Shown here: in pieces, positions 1 to 6,327 of the stretch | Position numbering within the stretch: the stretch's first letter is position 1 | Layout of the letters: every line of letters starts with the position of its first letter | Origin: Clostridiales bacterium | Lineage (GTDB): Bacteria > Bacillota_A > Clostridia > Peptostreptococcales > Anaerovoracaceae | Assembly: GCA_015058265.1 (NCBI GenBank) | Contig: SVCR01000053.1 | Span: 1-8,754, forward strand | Direction: 5' to 3' | Length of the DNA: 8,754 bases | The notes under the pieces: model-generated | Seen by the model: only the letters and a program-made list of their open reading frames with translations | Databases searched by the model: none | Told to the model about the DNA's origin: nothing | Translations under genes and position numbers: made by a program

Positions 1-516
1 CTTACCATCGGAAAAAGTTCCGGCTCCGCCTTCGCCGAACAGCATATTGGCCTCAGGGTCGAGGACTCTGTCCTTCCGGAATCTCTCAACTGCATCAATC
101 CTGGAGCCCATCTCCGGGCCTCGTTCGATAATAATAGGATCGTAACCCATCTTAGCAAGCTCCAGGCCGGCGAACAGTCCGCAAGGTCCCATCCCGCAGA
201 CCACCGGTCTGCTCTTCATCCTGCGATCTGCAGAAGTGCTCCTGCAGCCCGGTTCAGGAGGCAGGACTTTGCCGTCGTCTCCTGTTATATCGGTCAGTCC
301 GCGGATCTTGGACGGTTTCAATTTCCTGCGCGTTACAAAATCAACCGTATACACATAATAGATATGCGGCTTTTTCCTTGAATCCGTCGATCTGCGTCTG
401 ATCTCCCACGAAGAGATATCTTCGACACGGATACCTGTCCTGCGCGATATATGCTTTGGCAGAGCGGACATCTCTTCGGTTATTTCGGTTTTGATCTCAC
501 TTATCCTGTATTTCAT
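1..516 (-). CDS. FAD-dependent dehydrogenase, COG2509 type (5' part only)
   Basis: The first 172 residues of a flavoprotein whose C-terminal part lies beyond the left edge. Residues 1-100 form the basic N-terminal domain typical of COG2509 'uncharacterised FAD-dependent dehydrogenases', with a KPHIYYVYTVDF strand followed by RRKLKPSKI. Then comes the dinucleotide-binding motif VVCGMGPCGLFAG (about residues 105-117), which holds the FAD ADP moiety, and an acidic strand end IIIERG (128-133). The visible part ends in GEGGAGTFSDGK, a hallmark of this family. The protein should be cytosolic; no substrate is established for the family as far as I know. The start is the ATG at 516-514. A GAG-containing stretch about 11 bases upstream is only a weak ribosome site, and a nearby ATG at 527 is out of frame and stops after four codons. 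It diverges from the racemase gene across 46 bp. The family call is firm; the substrate is unknown. Confidence 0.88.
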   Translation of the reverse strand, partial: MKYRISEIKTEITEEMSALPKHISRRTGIRVEDISSWEIRRRSTDSRKKPHIYYVYTVDFVTRRKLKPSKIRGLTDITGDDGKVLPPEPGCRSTSADRRMKSRPVVCGMGPCGLFAGLELAKMGYDPIIIERGPEMGSRIDAVERFRKDRVLDPEANMLFGEGGAGTFSDGK

Positions 517-562
517 AAAAAAACCATCTCAATCAGTACAGCTTGTATGTTATTATTGCTCT
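517..562 (+). promoter_or_regulatory. Short divergent intergenic region; possible leaderless -10 box
   Basis: These 46 bp must hold the start signals of both divergent genes. TATTAT at 551-556 is a plausible -10 box for the plus-strand racemase gene. It lies six bases before the ATG at 563, so transcription would begin at about the start codon and the mRNA would be leaderless. This fits the absence of any Shine-Dalgarno-like sequence before that ATG. No good -35 hexamer is visible, so the call is tentative. Confidence 0.25.
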
Positions 563-1345
563 ATGGAATTCGAATATATCACAGCAGATCCCACCGGGAA
601 TATAACAGTGCTGATCAGCACTCCATATACGGCAGAAAACCGCAAGGATATGATATCCGCAGCATTTGAACTCGTGCCTGATTGCGAACAGGCCGGTTTT
701 ATTATGTCAGAATCTGATGATTCTGTCAGTATCGAAATGATGGGATACGAATTCTGCGGGAACGCCACCCTGTCTGCTTCTTCACTGAGAGCATACAGAA
801 ACGGCGCTGCAGCAGGCGAAGAATGCGTGATCAGGACTAACTCATCAGGCATCGACGAGACTCTGGATGTTCGCGTGCGCCGTCTTGAAGACAGGCACTG
901 CTCTGACGGTAAACTCCATCCTGTTTTCGAAGGGACCGTCAGGATGCCTGAACCGGAATTGTCGACCTACAAGGGATGGCCTCTCGTTCAGACTGACGGC
1001 ATCTCTCACCTGCTGATCCCTGACGAGGATATGAGTGACGATGAAGCCGCTGAGCTCATCAAGGCAGTCGCAGACGAGCTGAAAGTAGCGGCTCTGGGCA
1101 TCATGCTGTATTCAGTATCTGCCGATGCAGCAGTTTCGATGCGGCCTCTGGTATATGTTCCCGCCTCAGAGACCTTAGTCTGGGAGCATGGCTGTGCTAC
1201 AGGCAGCACAGCTCTCGGTTACTGGCTGGACTCTCTGGATGAAGGGAACAATGTCATTGAGATACACCAGCCCGGCGGCACGATGTACATCCGCATCACT
1301 GACGGAAGACCGTTCATGACCGGTCAGGTCACTTTGATGATATAG
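563..1345 (+). CDS. Diaminopimelate-epimerase-fold amino-acid racemase/epimerase
   Basis: A 260-residue protein with the two-lobed DapF fold signature. One catalytic cysteine sits in EFCGNATLS (Cys65) and its partner in HGCATGSTA (Cys211), with the usual PGG turn near the C-terminus (IHQPGGTMYI). DapF and its relatives, such as histidine racemase and proline/hydroxyproline epimerases, use this cysteine pair to remove and return the alpha proton without a cofactor. The DapF N-terminal GNDF motif is replaced by TGNITVLI, and the MCGNGAR box lacks its Arg, so the substrate is probably not meso-diaminopimelate; it remains unknown. The start was chosen at ATG 563 because homology-like sequence (FEYITADPTGN) begins there. 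An in-frame TTG at 491 would add 24 residues that intrude into the divergent gene. No ribosome binding site is visible. The last 17 bases overlap the opposing flavoprotein gene. Confidence 0.82.
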   Translation: MEFEYITADPTGNITVLISTPYTAENRKDMISAAFELVPDCEQAGFIMSESDDSVSIEMMGYEFCGNATLSASSLRAYRNGAAAGEECVIRTNSSGIDETLDVRVRRLEDRHCSDGKLHPVFEGTVRMPEPELSTYKGWPLVQTDGISHLLIPDEDMSDDEAAELIKAVADELKVAALGIMLYSVSADAAVSMRPLVYVPASETLVWEHGCATGSTALGYWLDSLDEGNNVIEIHQPGGTMYIRITDGRPFMTGQVTLMI

Positions 1346-2642
1346 CATCCGCGGCCCTGATACCTGTGAGCCATGCATTGCTGAGATTGAATCCTCCGCA
1401 TTCATAGTCTCTGTCAGCCAATTCACCTGTTATATAGAGTCCCTCTGCAAGGAGGGACTTATTTGTTGCAGCATCTATCTCTCTGAGATCGACACCTCCC
1501 ATAGCGGCCTGAGCCTCTTTCCATCCTCTTATACCTGATGGACGGAACTCAAGCCTGTGTACCGCGTCAGCAAGCGCGGAAATATCTTTATCAGACATCT
1601 CTGAGACATTCTCAGACGCAAGATTTTCAGCCCCTGCATTTCTCCCTGCCCGAGCTATAACATACTCCGCTATATTCTCTTTAAGGACAGTTCTTAATAC
1701 ATCAGCTGCCTTCTCTCCCGGGAATGCATTGCTCCTCCTGTCTCTCAGGAACTGCGCTATGTCTCCATCCGGGAACAGATCTGCAGTCACCTTGAAATCT
1801 GCGATTGACTCTCCTGCCGATCTGTCATATCTCATATGACGTGTCATATTAAACACACAGATCCCGGACAGACCGTATCTTGTAAACTGGATCTCGCCCT
1901 TTTCCTTGAACAGTTCAATATCTGAACGGTCTGACCCGTTTGAACAATCAGTTCCGTCACGTCTGTCATTACTGCATTTCTCTAAGTTGACCTTGCTGAG
2001 TATCACCTCGCCTCTCGACCTCGTTCCGGCGAGAGTGATCGCGCATGGCTCAGCGTCCTTATCCCATTCCCTGCACTCTATTCCTGTCAGAACAGGTACA
2101 GGCGTAACGATGCTGTGTCCCAGTGATCGGGCTATAGCATAGCCGTCTCCCGTGCACCCGTACGACGGGCCGGCTTTGCTCCCAAGAGCAAGTATTACAT
2201 GATCGGAGCTGATCACATGGCGTCTCTTTCCCTTGGCTGAAGCAGTGACATATTCTGTCTCGAATCCGCCGTTCTCTCCGAACCTGACTCCTGTGACTTC
2301 AGCACCTGTCACTATCCTCGTACCCAACTCAATGGCTCTGGCTGTCAACAGCTCCGCGACATCTGCAGCAGATTCAGAATACGGATAGACAAGGCCATTC
2401 TCATAAGTCCTGGTCATAAGGCCTATCCCGGTGAAGAATCTGAGTATCTCGTTATACCCTTCGGCTCGCGTATTAGTGATATTACACCTTCCGCTTCCGG
2501 TCGCCCTGATCTTCTTGCCGGGCTCGTTGTTCTTCTCGATAATGACCACATTTAAATCAGCGGAGCTCATTCCGAGCTCCGCCGCTGCTGCCAGTCCGGA
2601 CGCGCCGCCCCCGGCTATTACTACATCTGCATGTTCGATCAT
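1329..2642 (-). CDS. BaiN/HI0933-family NAD(P)/FAD-dependent oxidoreductase
   Basis: A 437-residue flavoprotein. The FAD-binding GGGASG loop is at residues 11-16, the IIEKN acidic strand at about 34-38, and the family hallmark GSGRCNITN at about 49-57. The C-terminal FAD-contacting block contains GELADRDYECGGFNLSNAW, ending in GIRAADAI. The HI0933-like family (Pfam PF03486) includes BaiN, implicated in bile-acid A-ring reduction, and many members of unknown substrate; I would not infer bile-acid chemistry here. The start at 2642 follows AGAGGA with nine bases of spacing. The upstream in-frame ATG at 2729 would overlap dut and add 29 non-homologous residues. The gene lies 16 bp after dut in the metK operon, so it should answer to the SAM riboswitch. 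A hydrophilic Cys/Asp/Ser/Arg-rich stretch at about residues 223-241 looks like a lineage-specific loop. Confidence 0.88.
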   Translation of the reverse strand: MIEHADVVIAGGGASGLAAAAELGMSSADLNVVIIEKNNEPGKKIRATGSGRCNITNTRAEGYNEILRFFTGIGLMTRTYENGLVYPYSESAADVAELLTARAIELGTRIVTGAEVTGVRFGENGGFETEYVTASAKGKRRHVISSDHVILALGSKAGPSYGCTGDGYAIARSLGHSIVTPVPVLTGIECREWDKDAEPCAITLAGTRSRGEVILSKVNLEKCSNDRRDGTDCSNGSDRSDIELFKEKGEIQFTRYGLSGICVFNMTRHMRYDRSAGESIADFKVTADLFPDGDIAQFLRDRRSNAFPGEKAADVLRTVLKENIAEYVIARAGRNAGAENLASENVSEMSDKDISALADAVHRLEFRPSGIRGWKEAQAAMGGVDLREIDAATNKSLLAEGLYITGELADRDYECGGFNLSNAWLTGIRAADAISSK

Positions 2643-2658
2643 ATGCAAAAGTCCTCTG

Positions 2659-3165
2659 TTATTTACTGTCAGTACTCCCGAATCCCCCGTTTCGATGTGA
2701 ATCGGAGCCGGCACCGTCAGGTATCTCATACTTTACGACTATCCCCTGCGCGAAAGGCTTGCCCTCCGGCAGTTTAACTGTCTCTTGAGATGGATTCACA
2801 AGACTGACTATGATATGACCTTCGTTATCTGAGTCACAGTAATCAGCATCGATCACCCCTACTGTATTGGACAGCCGGATGCCGTATTTGAATCCGAGAC
2901 CGCTCCTCGGTACCACGAGCAGCACCTTATCACGATCCCGGTCTCCATCCGTGACCCATCTGATACCGGTAGCTATCTTAAAGCTGCTTCCGGCCTCGAA
3001 GTTGAGGTTGAAAGGCATGAAGAAGTCACAACCCGCCGAAGCTGCTGTTGCCTGTGCAGGAAGCTTGATATCTTCATACCATTTCCTCAGTTCTTTATCA
3101 GGCAGACCTCTGACCCCGCAGTCAGCCTTCCACCTTTCGTATGTTACCTTCTCAAAATGTGACAT
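2659..3165 (-). CDS. dut: dUTP diphosphatase (trimeric dUTPase)
   Basis: A 168-residue all-beta dUTPase that hydrolyses dUTP to dUMP and pyrophosphate, keeping uracil out of DNA and supplying dUMP for thymidylate synthesis. All five family motifs can be read: I, ATAASAGCDFF (about 40-49); II, PRSGLGFKYGI (86-96); III, VGVIDADY (102-109), carrying the catalytic Asp and the uracil-pocket Tyr; IV, GKPFAQGIVV (135-144); V, NGGFGST (159-165), the mobile C-terminal phosphate lid. Motif I has Cys where the family often has Tyr, and motif III runs into DSDNEGHI rather than RGEI. A roughly 35-residue N-terminal extension and this longer motif III resemble clostridial dUTPases. The ATG at 3165 is preceded by AGAGAGG six bases upstream, and that site overlaps the metK stop codon region. 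The gene sits between metK (11 bp) and the flavoprotein (16 bp) in one operon. Confidence 0.93.
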   Translation of the reverse strand: MSHFEKVTYERWKADCGVRGLPDKELRKWYEDIKLPAQATAASAGCDFFMPFNLNFEAGSSFKIATGIRWVTDGDRDRDKVLLVVPRSGLGFKYGIRLSNTVGVIDADYCDSDNEGHIIVSLVNPSQETVKLPEGKPFAQGIVVKYEIPDGAGSDSHRNGGFGSTDSK

Positions 3166-3176
3166 CTCAGGCCTCT

Positions 3177-4373
3177 CTAGTTATCACTTGCTCCGCTGGC
3201 AGACAGCATGAGCTGATTAGCCATGTCAGTTTCCTCCCATTTTACATTAAGGTCTGTCCTGCCCATATGACCATAAGCCGCAAGCTGTTTGTACTGCGGT
3301 CTGTCCAGCTTGAGTTTTTTGATAATAGCTGCCGGTCTCATGTCGAATTTATCTCTGATGATTGAGGCGATCCTATCGTCGTCCACTATTCCTGTCCCGT
3401 TTGTTTCCACACATACAGATACAGGCTCAGCAACGCCTATAGCATACGCGATCTGGACCTCACATTCATCAGCAAGACCTGCTGCTACGACATTCTTGGC
3501 GATGTAACGCGCCATGTAAGCAGCGGATCTGTCGACTTTGGTCGGATCCTTGCCTGAGAAAGCACCGCCGCCATGCGATGAATGTCCGCCATAAGTATCT
3601 ACTATGATCTTTCTGCCGGTAAGGCCGGAATCTCCGAGCGGTCCGCCTATGACAAATCTTCCCGTAGGATTGACATAGTAGAGCGTATCCTCATCTATCA
3701 ATTCCTCAGGGATGACCGGTCTGATAACCTGTTCAATGACATCCTGTCTCACCTGCTCCAGTGAAACACTATCCATATGCTGCGTAGAAACTACAATAGT
3801 ATCTATCCTTGTGATGACGCCGTCTTCATATTCGACTGTCACCTGGGTCTTGCCGTCAGGTCCGAGATACGGAAGGGTCCCGTTCTTGCGCACTTCCGCA
3901 AGTCTCTTGGCGAGCTTGTGCGCAAACTGGATCGACATAGGCATCAGTTCATCAGTTTCTCTGCAGGCATAACCGAACATCATACCCTGATCTCCGGCAC
4001 CTATGAGAGCATCTTCGCTCTTGGTCTCACCGGACTTGATCTCATATGATTCATTTACGCCCATAGCGATATCTGCTGACTGCTCTTCCATGTGCACAAT
4101 GATGTCACAAGTATTGCCGTCAAAGCATTTTTCCTCTGAGTCATACCCTATTTCACATATCGTCTTGCGAGCAATGGCTTCATAGTCTACTTCAAAATTA
4201 CCCGAAGCCTCACCGAAGATCATTAGGAAACCTGTCTTGGTAGCACACTCGCATGCGACATGTGCCTTAGGATCCTGTGCCAGGATAGCATCCAGGATCG
4301 CATCAGACACCTGATCACATATTTTATCAGGATGCCCCTCTGTTACAGATTCCGATGTAAAAAGTTTCTTCAT
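3177..4373 (-). CDS. metK: S-adenosylmethionine synthetase
   Basis: A full-length 398-residue methionine adenosyltransferase. It condenses methionine and ATP to S-adenosylmethionine, releasing phosphate and pyrophosphate, in the cytosol. Clear signatures are the N-terminal [13 protein letters not shown] (His14, Asp16), the [12 protein letters not shown] loop (about 125-136), [13 protein letters not shown] (243-255), and the phosphate-binding block [20 protein letters not shown] (267-286). [11 protein letters not shown] follows at 310-320. No catalytic residue appears to be missing. The ATG at 4373 follows AGGAGA with eight bases of spacing. It is the first gene of the metK-dut-flavoprotein operon. 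The S-box riboswitch in its leader gives direct feedback: SAM made by this enzyme should terminate its own transcription. Confidence 0.98.
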   Translation of the reverse strand: MKKLFTSESVTEGHPDKICDQVSDAILDAILAQDPKAHVACECATKTGFLMIFGEASGNFEVDYEAIARKTICEIGYDSEEKCFDGNTCDIIVHMEEQSADIAMGVNESYEIKSGETKSEDALIGAGDQGMMFGYACRETDELMPMSIQFAHKLAKRLAEVRKNGTLPYLGPDGKTQVTVEYEDGVITRIDTIVVSTQHMDSVSLEQVRQDVIEQVIRPVIPEELIDEDTLYYVNPTGRFVIGGPLGDSGLTGRKIIVDTYGGHSSHGGGAFSGKDPTKVDRSAAYMARYIAKNVVAAGLADECEVQIAYAIGVAEPVSVCVETNGTGIVDDDRIASIIRDKFDMRPAAIIKKLKLDRPQYKQLAAYGHMGRTDLNVKWEETDMANQLMLSASGASDN

Positions 4374-4406
4374 GTTTATATCTCCTGTGATTCTCTATTC
4401 AGCCAT

Positions 4407-4435
4407 AAAAAAATCTCCCTGCCGCATGCAGAGAG
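4407..4435 (-). terminator. Riboswitch-controlled intrinsic terminator
   Basis: On the minus strand CTCTCTGC (4435-4428) pairs with GCAGGGAG (4422-4415), with one G-U wobble, across a five-base ATGCG loop. An ATTTTTTT tract follows immediately (4414-4407). The 5' arm is shared with the antiterminator, so this is a conditional terminator and not an end-of-gene one. Confidence 0.93.
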
Positions 4436-4557
4436 TGTCCCCTGTCCTCATCTGCCGGGAGAATGGCTGATCTCCCGTGGGATGTGGCACCTTCACCTTC
4501 TGGTGAGGTTGCCGCGAGTTCATCGGGCCCATTCCCTCCCTCGCTCTTAATAAGGCT
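4407..4557 (-). promoter_or_regulatory. SAM-I (S-box) riboswitch in the metK leader
   Basis: Read on the minus strand, the leader carries the conserved S-box segments in order: P1 5' strand CCTTATTAAGAG, then GGGCCCGATGAA (4519-4530), GGCAACC (4507-4513), AAGGTGCCA (4485-4493) and the P1 3' strand GATGAGG. The expression platform can be read by eye. GCAGATGAG (4447-4455), which includes the 3' side of P1, can pair with CTCTCTGC (4428-4435) with one bulged U to form an antiterminator. When SAM holds P1 closed, CTCTCTGC is free to build the terminator at 4407-4435 instead. SAM therefore switches transcription off. The predicted start site near 4557 places P1 at the very 5' end of the RNA. The conserved boxes and their order make the class call very secure; the pairings were done by hand. 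Confidence 0.96.
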
Positions 4558-4563
4558 GATATA

Positions 4564-4591
4564 ATTATATTCGTTGCCATTCGATTGTCAA
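4564..4591 (-). promoter_or_regulatory. Sigma-A type promoter of the metK operon
   Basis: On the minus strand a consensus -35 TTGACA (4591-4586) and a consensus -10 TATAAT (4569-4564) are separated by 16 bp. Transcription should start about seven bases downstream, near the A at 4557, at the first base pairs of riboswitch helix P1. Both hexamers are perfect matches, which suggests a strong promoter controlled mainly by attenuation. Confidence 0.93.
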
Positions 4592-4610
4592 CACACAATA
4601 CCGAAAACTC

Positions 4611-4640
4611 TTTCACTGAGGGCTGAAACATGATATGTTT
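4611..4640 (+). promoter_or_regulatory. Possible promoter and small palindrome before the 432-residue gene
   Basis: TATGTT (4634-4639), preceded by TG at 4631-4632, resembles an extended -10 box. TTTCAC (4611-4616), 17 bp upstream, is a poor -35. The -10 lies within a perfect inverted repeat, AAACAT - GAT - ATGTTT (4626-4640), which could be an operator. Both calls are weak. Confidence 0.3.
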
Positions 4641-4686
4641 AGCAATGGAGCAAACCATAATCAGAAGCAGATAAGAGGATAAGATC

Positions 4687-5985
4687 ATGCCTGAATTTAA
4701 AGTCGTTGAAGGACGTCTTTCTGAATACTACGATCATTTCTCTGAATATGAATTCATGTCCTGTACAGCTGTGGACACACGGCTCATGGGTGTTCTCGCC
4801 TTCAAGATCACATGGAAAGGCATCAGTAAACCGCGTGCCAGATTCTATCAGGTCATTCACCTGGATTATTCTGAATACGGTATAGATGATTATACTGAAT
4901 TCGAATGCATACCAGGTACAGAAGATTATAAGGACAGAAAAGAGGCAATGAACTGGCAGTGGAATCACTTCACCGGAGTCATGGGCGGCGAGATCCGTAA
5001 TGTGACAGCCGGAGTGATGCTCAAGCTCATCGATCAGGCCCTGCCTCTGGCAGATGACAGTATCGACCGCGAATATGACAACCGTACGAATTCTGATTTC
5101 CGTCATTATGCGGTCACGAGACTTGAGATGATGAAGTCGGTACTTATAAGCCGCGGCGTGGATCCGGAAACGATCTCTATGGAAGATGCAATGCTGGCCG
5201 TTTCTCCGAGCAAGCTCGGCAGATGCGAGATCATCAATTATTTTATTATGAGATTGATCGATCATGATTATGATGCGGCTTGCCTGCTGACCTCTATGGA
5301 TCGCGGAGAGCTGTCACGCAATGAACTGGCAGCGCCCGGCATCCAGACTCTGATCAGAAGCAATATAACGCGAAGCAATCAGAAGAAAGACCCGCCTGCA
5401 GATGGTATATCCTCCCCTTACAGGGTGAAGATCACGACACTGGCGAGGAACGGCTATTATCATTCTTCTTTCGTAATATGGCTCAATGAGAAGAACGACA
5501 CTTACTACCACCGCGTGTCAGATATAGTTGTCGGATCTTCAGTAAAGCTGTCTGATTACGAGTCAGCTATCCAGGTGACAAGAAAAGAATACATAACAGT
5601 ATTTGATTGTCCGGACAAGATCCTCTATGGATTCAACGGGAATATGATACAGCCGCTGTCAGGAGTCGATCCCGAACCGGTACCTAACGGCTGGCTCTAC
5701 ACCATATTCAAGAAGGACAACTCTCATGTCAATAAAGCAGACTACAGACTCGGCGACGATGTCTTTGGCTATGCTCTCCTGTCATTAAGCGGTCAGCTGA
5801 TTCTCATGAGCAATGATATGAATGCCATAACCACACTCGACAATGCGACAATGTTCTCATTGTACGCACCTGACCTGACTATCAGAGGAAGATATCTTCT
5901 TGAGAGGACGCCGGTGTTCCATACTCTTTGTCATACTCAGGGCGTACTGTTCGAGGACATAATTATGCCGATACCGGATGACTGA
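4687..5985 (+). CDS. Uncharacterised 432-residue soluble protein
   Basis: I do not recognise this protein. The frame is open for 432 codons and starts at an ATG preceded by AGAGGA with seven bases of spacing, so translation is credible. It has no signal peptide, membrane segment, metal-binding cluster or nucleotide-binding loop that I can see. It is acidic and rich in Tyr, Asp and Met. The first half (about 1-225) has alternating strands and helices, including FYQVIHLDYSEYGIDDY and a Trp-rich NWQWNHFTGVMGGE stretch (89-102). A polar linker at about 229-244 (SNQKKDPPADG) leads into a second, apparently beta-rich half, suggesting two domains. It is divergent from metK and is followed by the DnaA-box-rich gap, with no partner gene on its strand before 6348. 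Function cannot be assigned; the confidence given is that it is a real gene. Confidence 0.85.
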   Translation: MPEFKVVEGRLSEYYDHFSEYEFMSCTAVDTRLMGVLAFKITWKGISKPRARFYQVIHLDYSEYGIDDYTEFECIPGTEDYKDRKEAMNWQWNHFTGVMGGEIRNVTAGVMLKLIDQALPLADDSIDREYDNRTNSDFRHYAVTRLEMMKSVLISRGVDPETISMEDAMLAVSPSKLGRCEIINYFIMRLIDHDYDAACLLTSMDRGELSRNELAAPGIQTLIRSNITRSNQKKDPPADGISSPYRVKITTLARNGYYHSSFVIWLNEKNDTYYHRVSDIVVGSSVKLSDYESAIQVTRKEYITVFDCPDKILYGFNGNMIQPLSGVDPEPVPNGWLYTIFKKDNSHVNKADYRLGDDVFGYALLSLSGQLILMSNDMNAITTLDNATMFSLYAPDLTIRGRYLLERTPVFHTLCHTQGVLFEDIIMPIPDD

Positions 5986-6072
5986 AAACACATTTCAGCA
6001 GATACCTGCTCGCAGTGGTTCTCGCCCGGGATTCTATTTTCAAAAAAACACAAAGAACGTAATAAAAAATAA

Positions 6073-6108
6073 TTCTGTTCGATTTTTCTTAATATTTTTT
6101 CAACAGAA
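6073..6108. repeat. AT-rich stem-loop left of the DnaA boxes
   Basis: TTCTGTT (6073-6079) and AACAGAA (6102-6108) form a perfect 7-bp inverted repeat around a 22-base, nearly pure A/T loop. The 10-mer TGTTCGATTT, which begins inside the left arm (6076-6085), recurs at 6300-6309 on the other side of the DnaA-box cluster. The arms are too A/T-rich for a convincing terminator. Confidence 0.45.
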
Positions 6109-6140
6109 CGGAATCCGCTTAAATTACAAAGCTTCACGTT

Positions 6141-6198
6141 TTTTCCACATAAAAAGCGCCAATCGTATACATTTTTGTCCACATTGGCATGTGGAAAA
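6141..6198. repeat. Nested inverted repeat built from DnaA-like boxes
   Basis: The outer arms TTTTCCACAT (6141-6150) and ATGTGGAAAA (6189-6198) are perfect reverse complements, and each contains a DnaA-like box. The inner arms GCCAAT (6158-6163) and ATTGGC (6183-6188) are also perfect and abut the right outer arm. Only a 7-base AAAAAGC bulge separates inner from outer on the left. The 19-base loop plus the inner arm holds a third box (6175-6183). As single-stranded DNA this could fold into a 16-bp stem. Confidence 0.7.
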
Positions 6199-6212
6199 CT
6201 CCAAACCATAAA

Positions 6213-6259
6213 CGCTTGAAATTTCAATGTATTTACGTTCTTTATCCATATGTCAAGCG
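6213..6259. repeat. Palindrome and inverted repeat within the DnaA-box region
   Basis: TTGAAATTTCAA (6216-6227) is a perfect 12-bp palindrome. It overlaps CGCTTGA (6213-6219), which is the reverse complement of TCAAGCG (6253-6259), lying between the last two DnaA-like boxes. This could be a protein binding site; no known operator is recognised. Confidence 0.5.
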
Positions 6260-6309
6260 GATTTATCCACAGATTTACACTTTTATTTTTTTATCAGTTT
6301 GTTCGATTT

Positions 6310-6327
6310 CGTGAAACACGTGAAACA
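6310..6327. repeat. Tandem CGTGAAACA repeat, parS-like half-sites
   Basis: The 9-mer CGTGAAACA occurs twice back to back (6310-6318 and 6319-6327). Each copy equals one half of the ParB site parS (TGTTTCACGTGAAACA). The 16-mer at 6312-6327 matches parS at 13 of 16 positions: the right half is perfect and the left half carries three T-to-A changes. parS is normally an inverted repeat, so a direct tandem of half-sites is atypical. It may be a degenerate parS or an unrelated repeat. Confidence 0.4.

Noticed and set aside
491..562. TTG start giving the racemase 24 extra N-terminal residues
   Set aside because: The extension lacks family-like sequence and runs into the 5' end of the divergent flavoprotein gene; the family-like N-terminus begins at ATG 563.
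2643..2729. Upstream ATG at 2729 for the BaiN-like protein
   Set aside because: It would overlap the 3' end of dut. The ATG at 2642 has AGAGGA nine bases upstream and directly precedes the FAD-binding strand.
4639..5265. Minus-strand open frame of 208 codons opposite the 432-residue gene
   Set aside because: It lies antisense to a gene with a clear ribosome site, has no recognisable domain and reads like the reverse of a coding sequence.
5982..6010. Small hairpins (CTGAAA/TTTCAG and AGCAG/CTGCT) as a terminator for the 432-residue gene
   Set aside because: The stems are only 5-6 bp and no T-tract follows; no convincing terminator is visible for this gene.
5937..6227. Short open frames on both strands in the DnaA-box gap (also 5978-6211 plus)
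   Set aside because: They cross each other and the inverted repeats, have no ribosome sites and translate to F/N/K-rich sequence expected from A/T-rich DNA.
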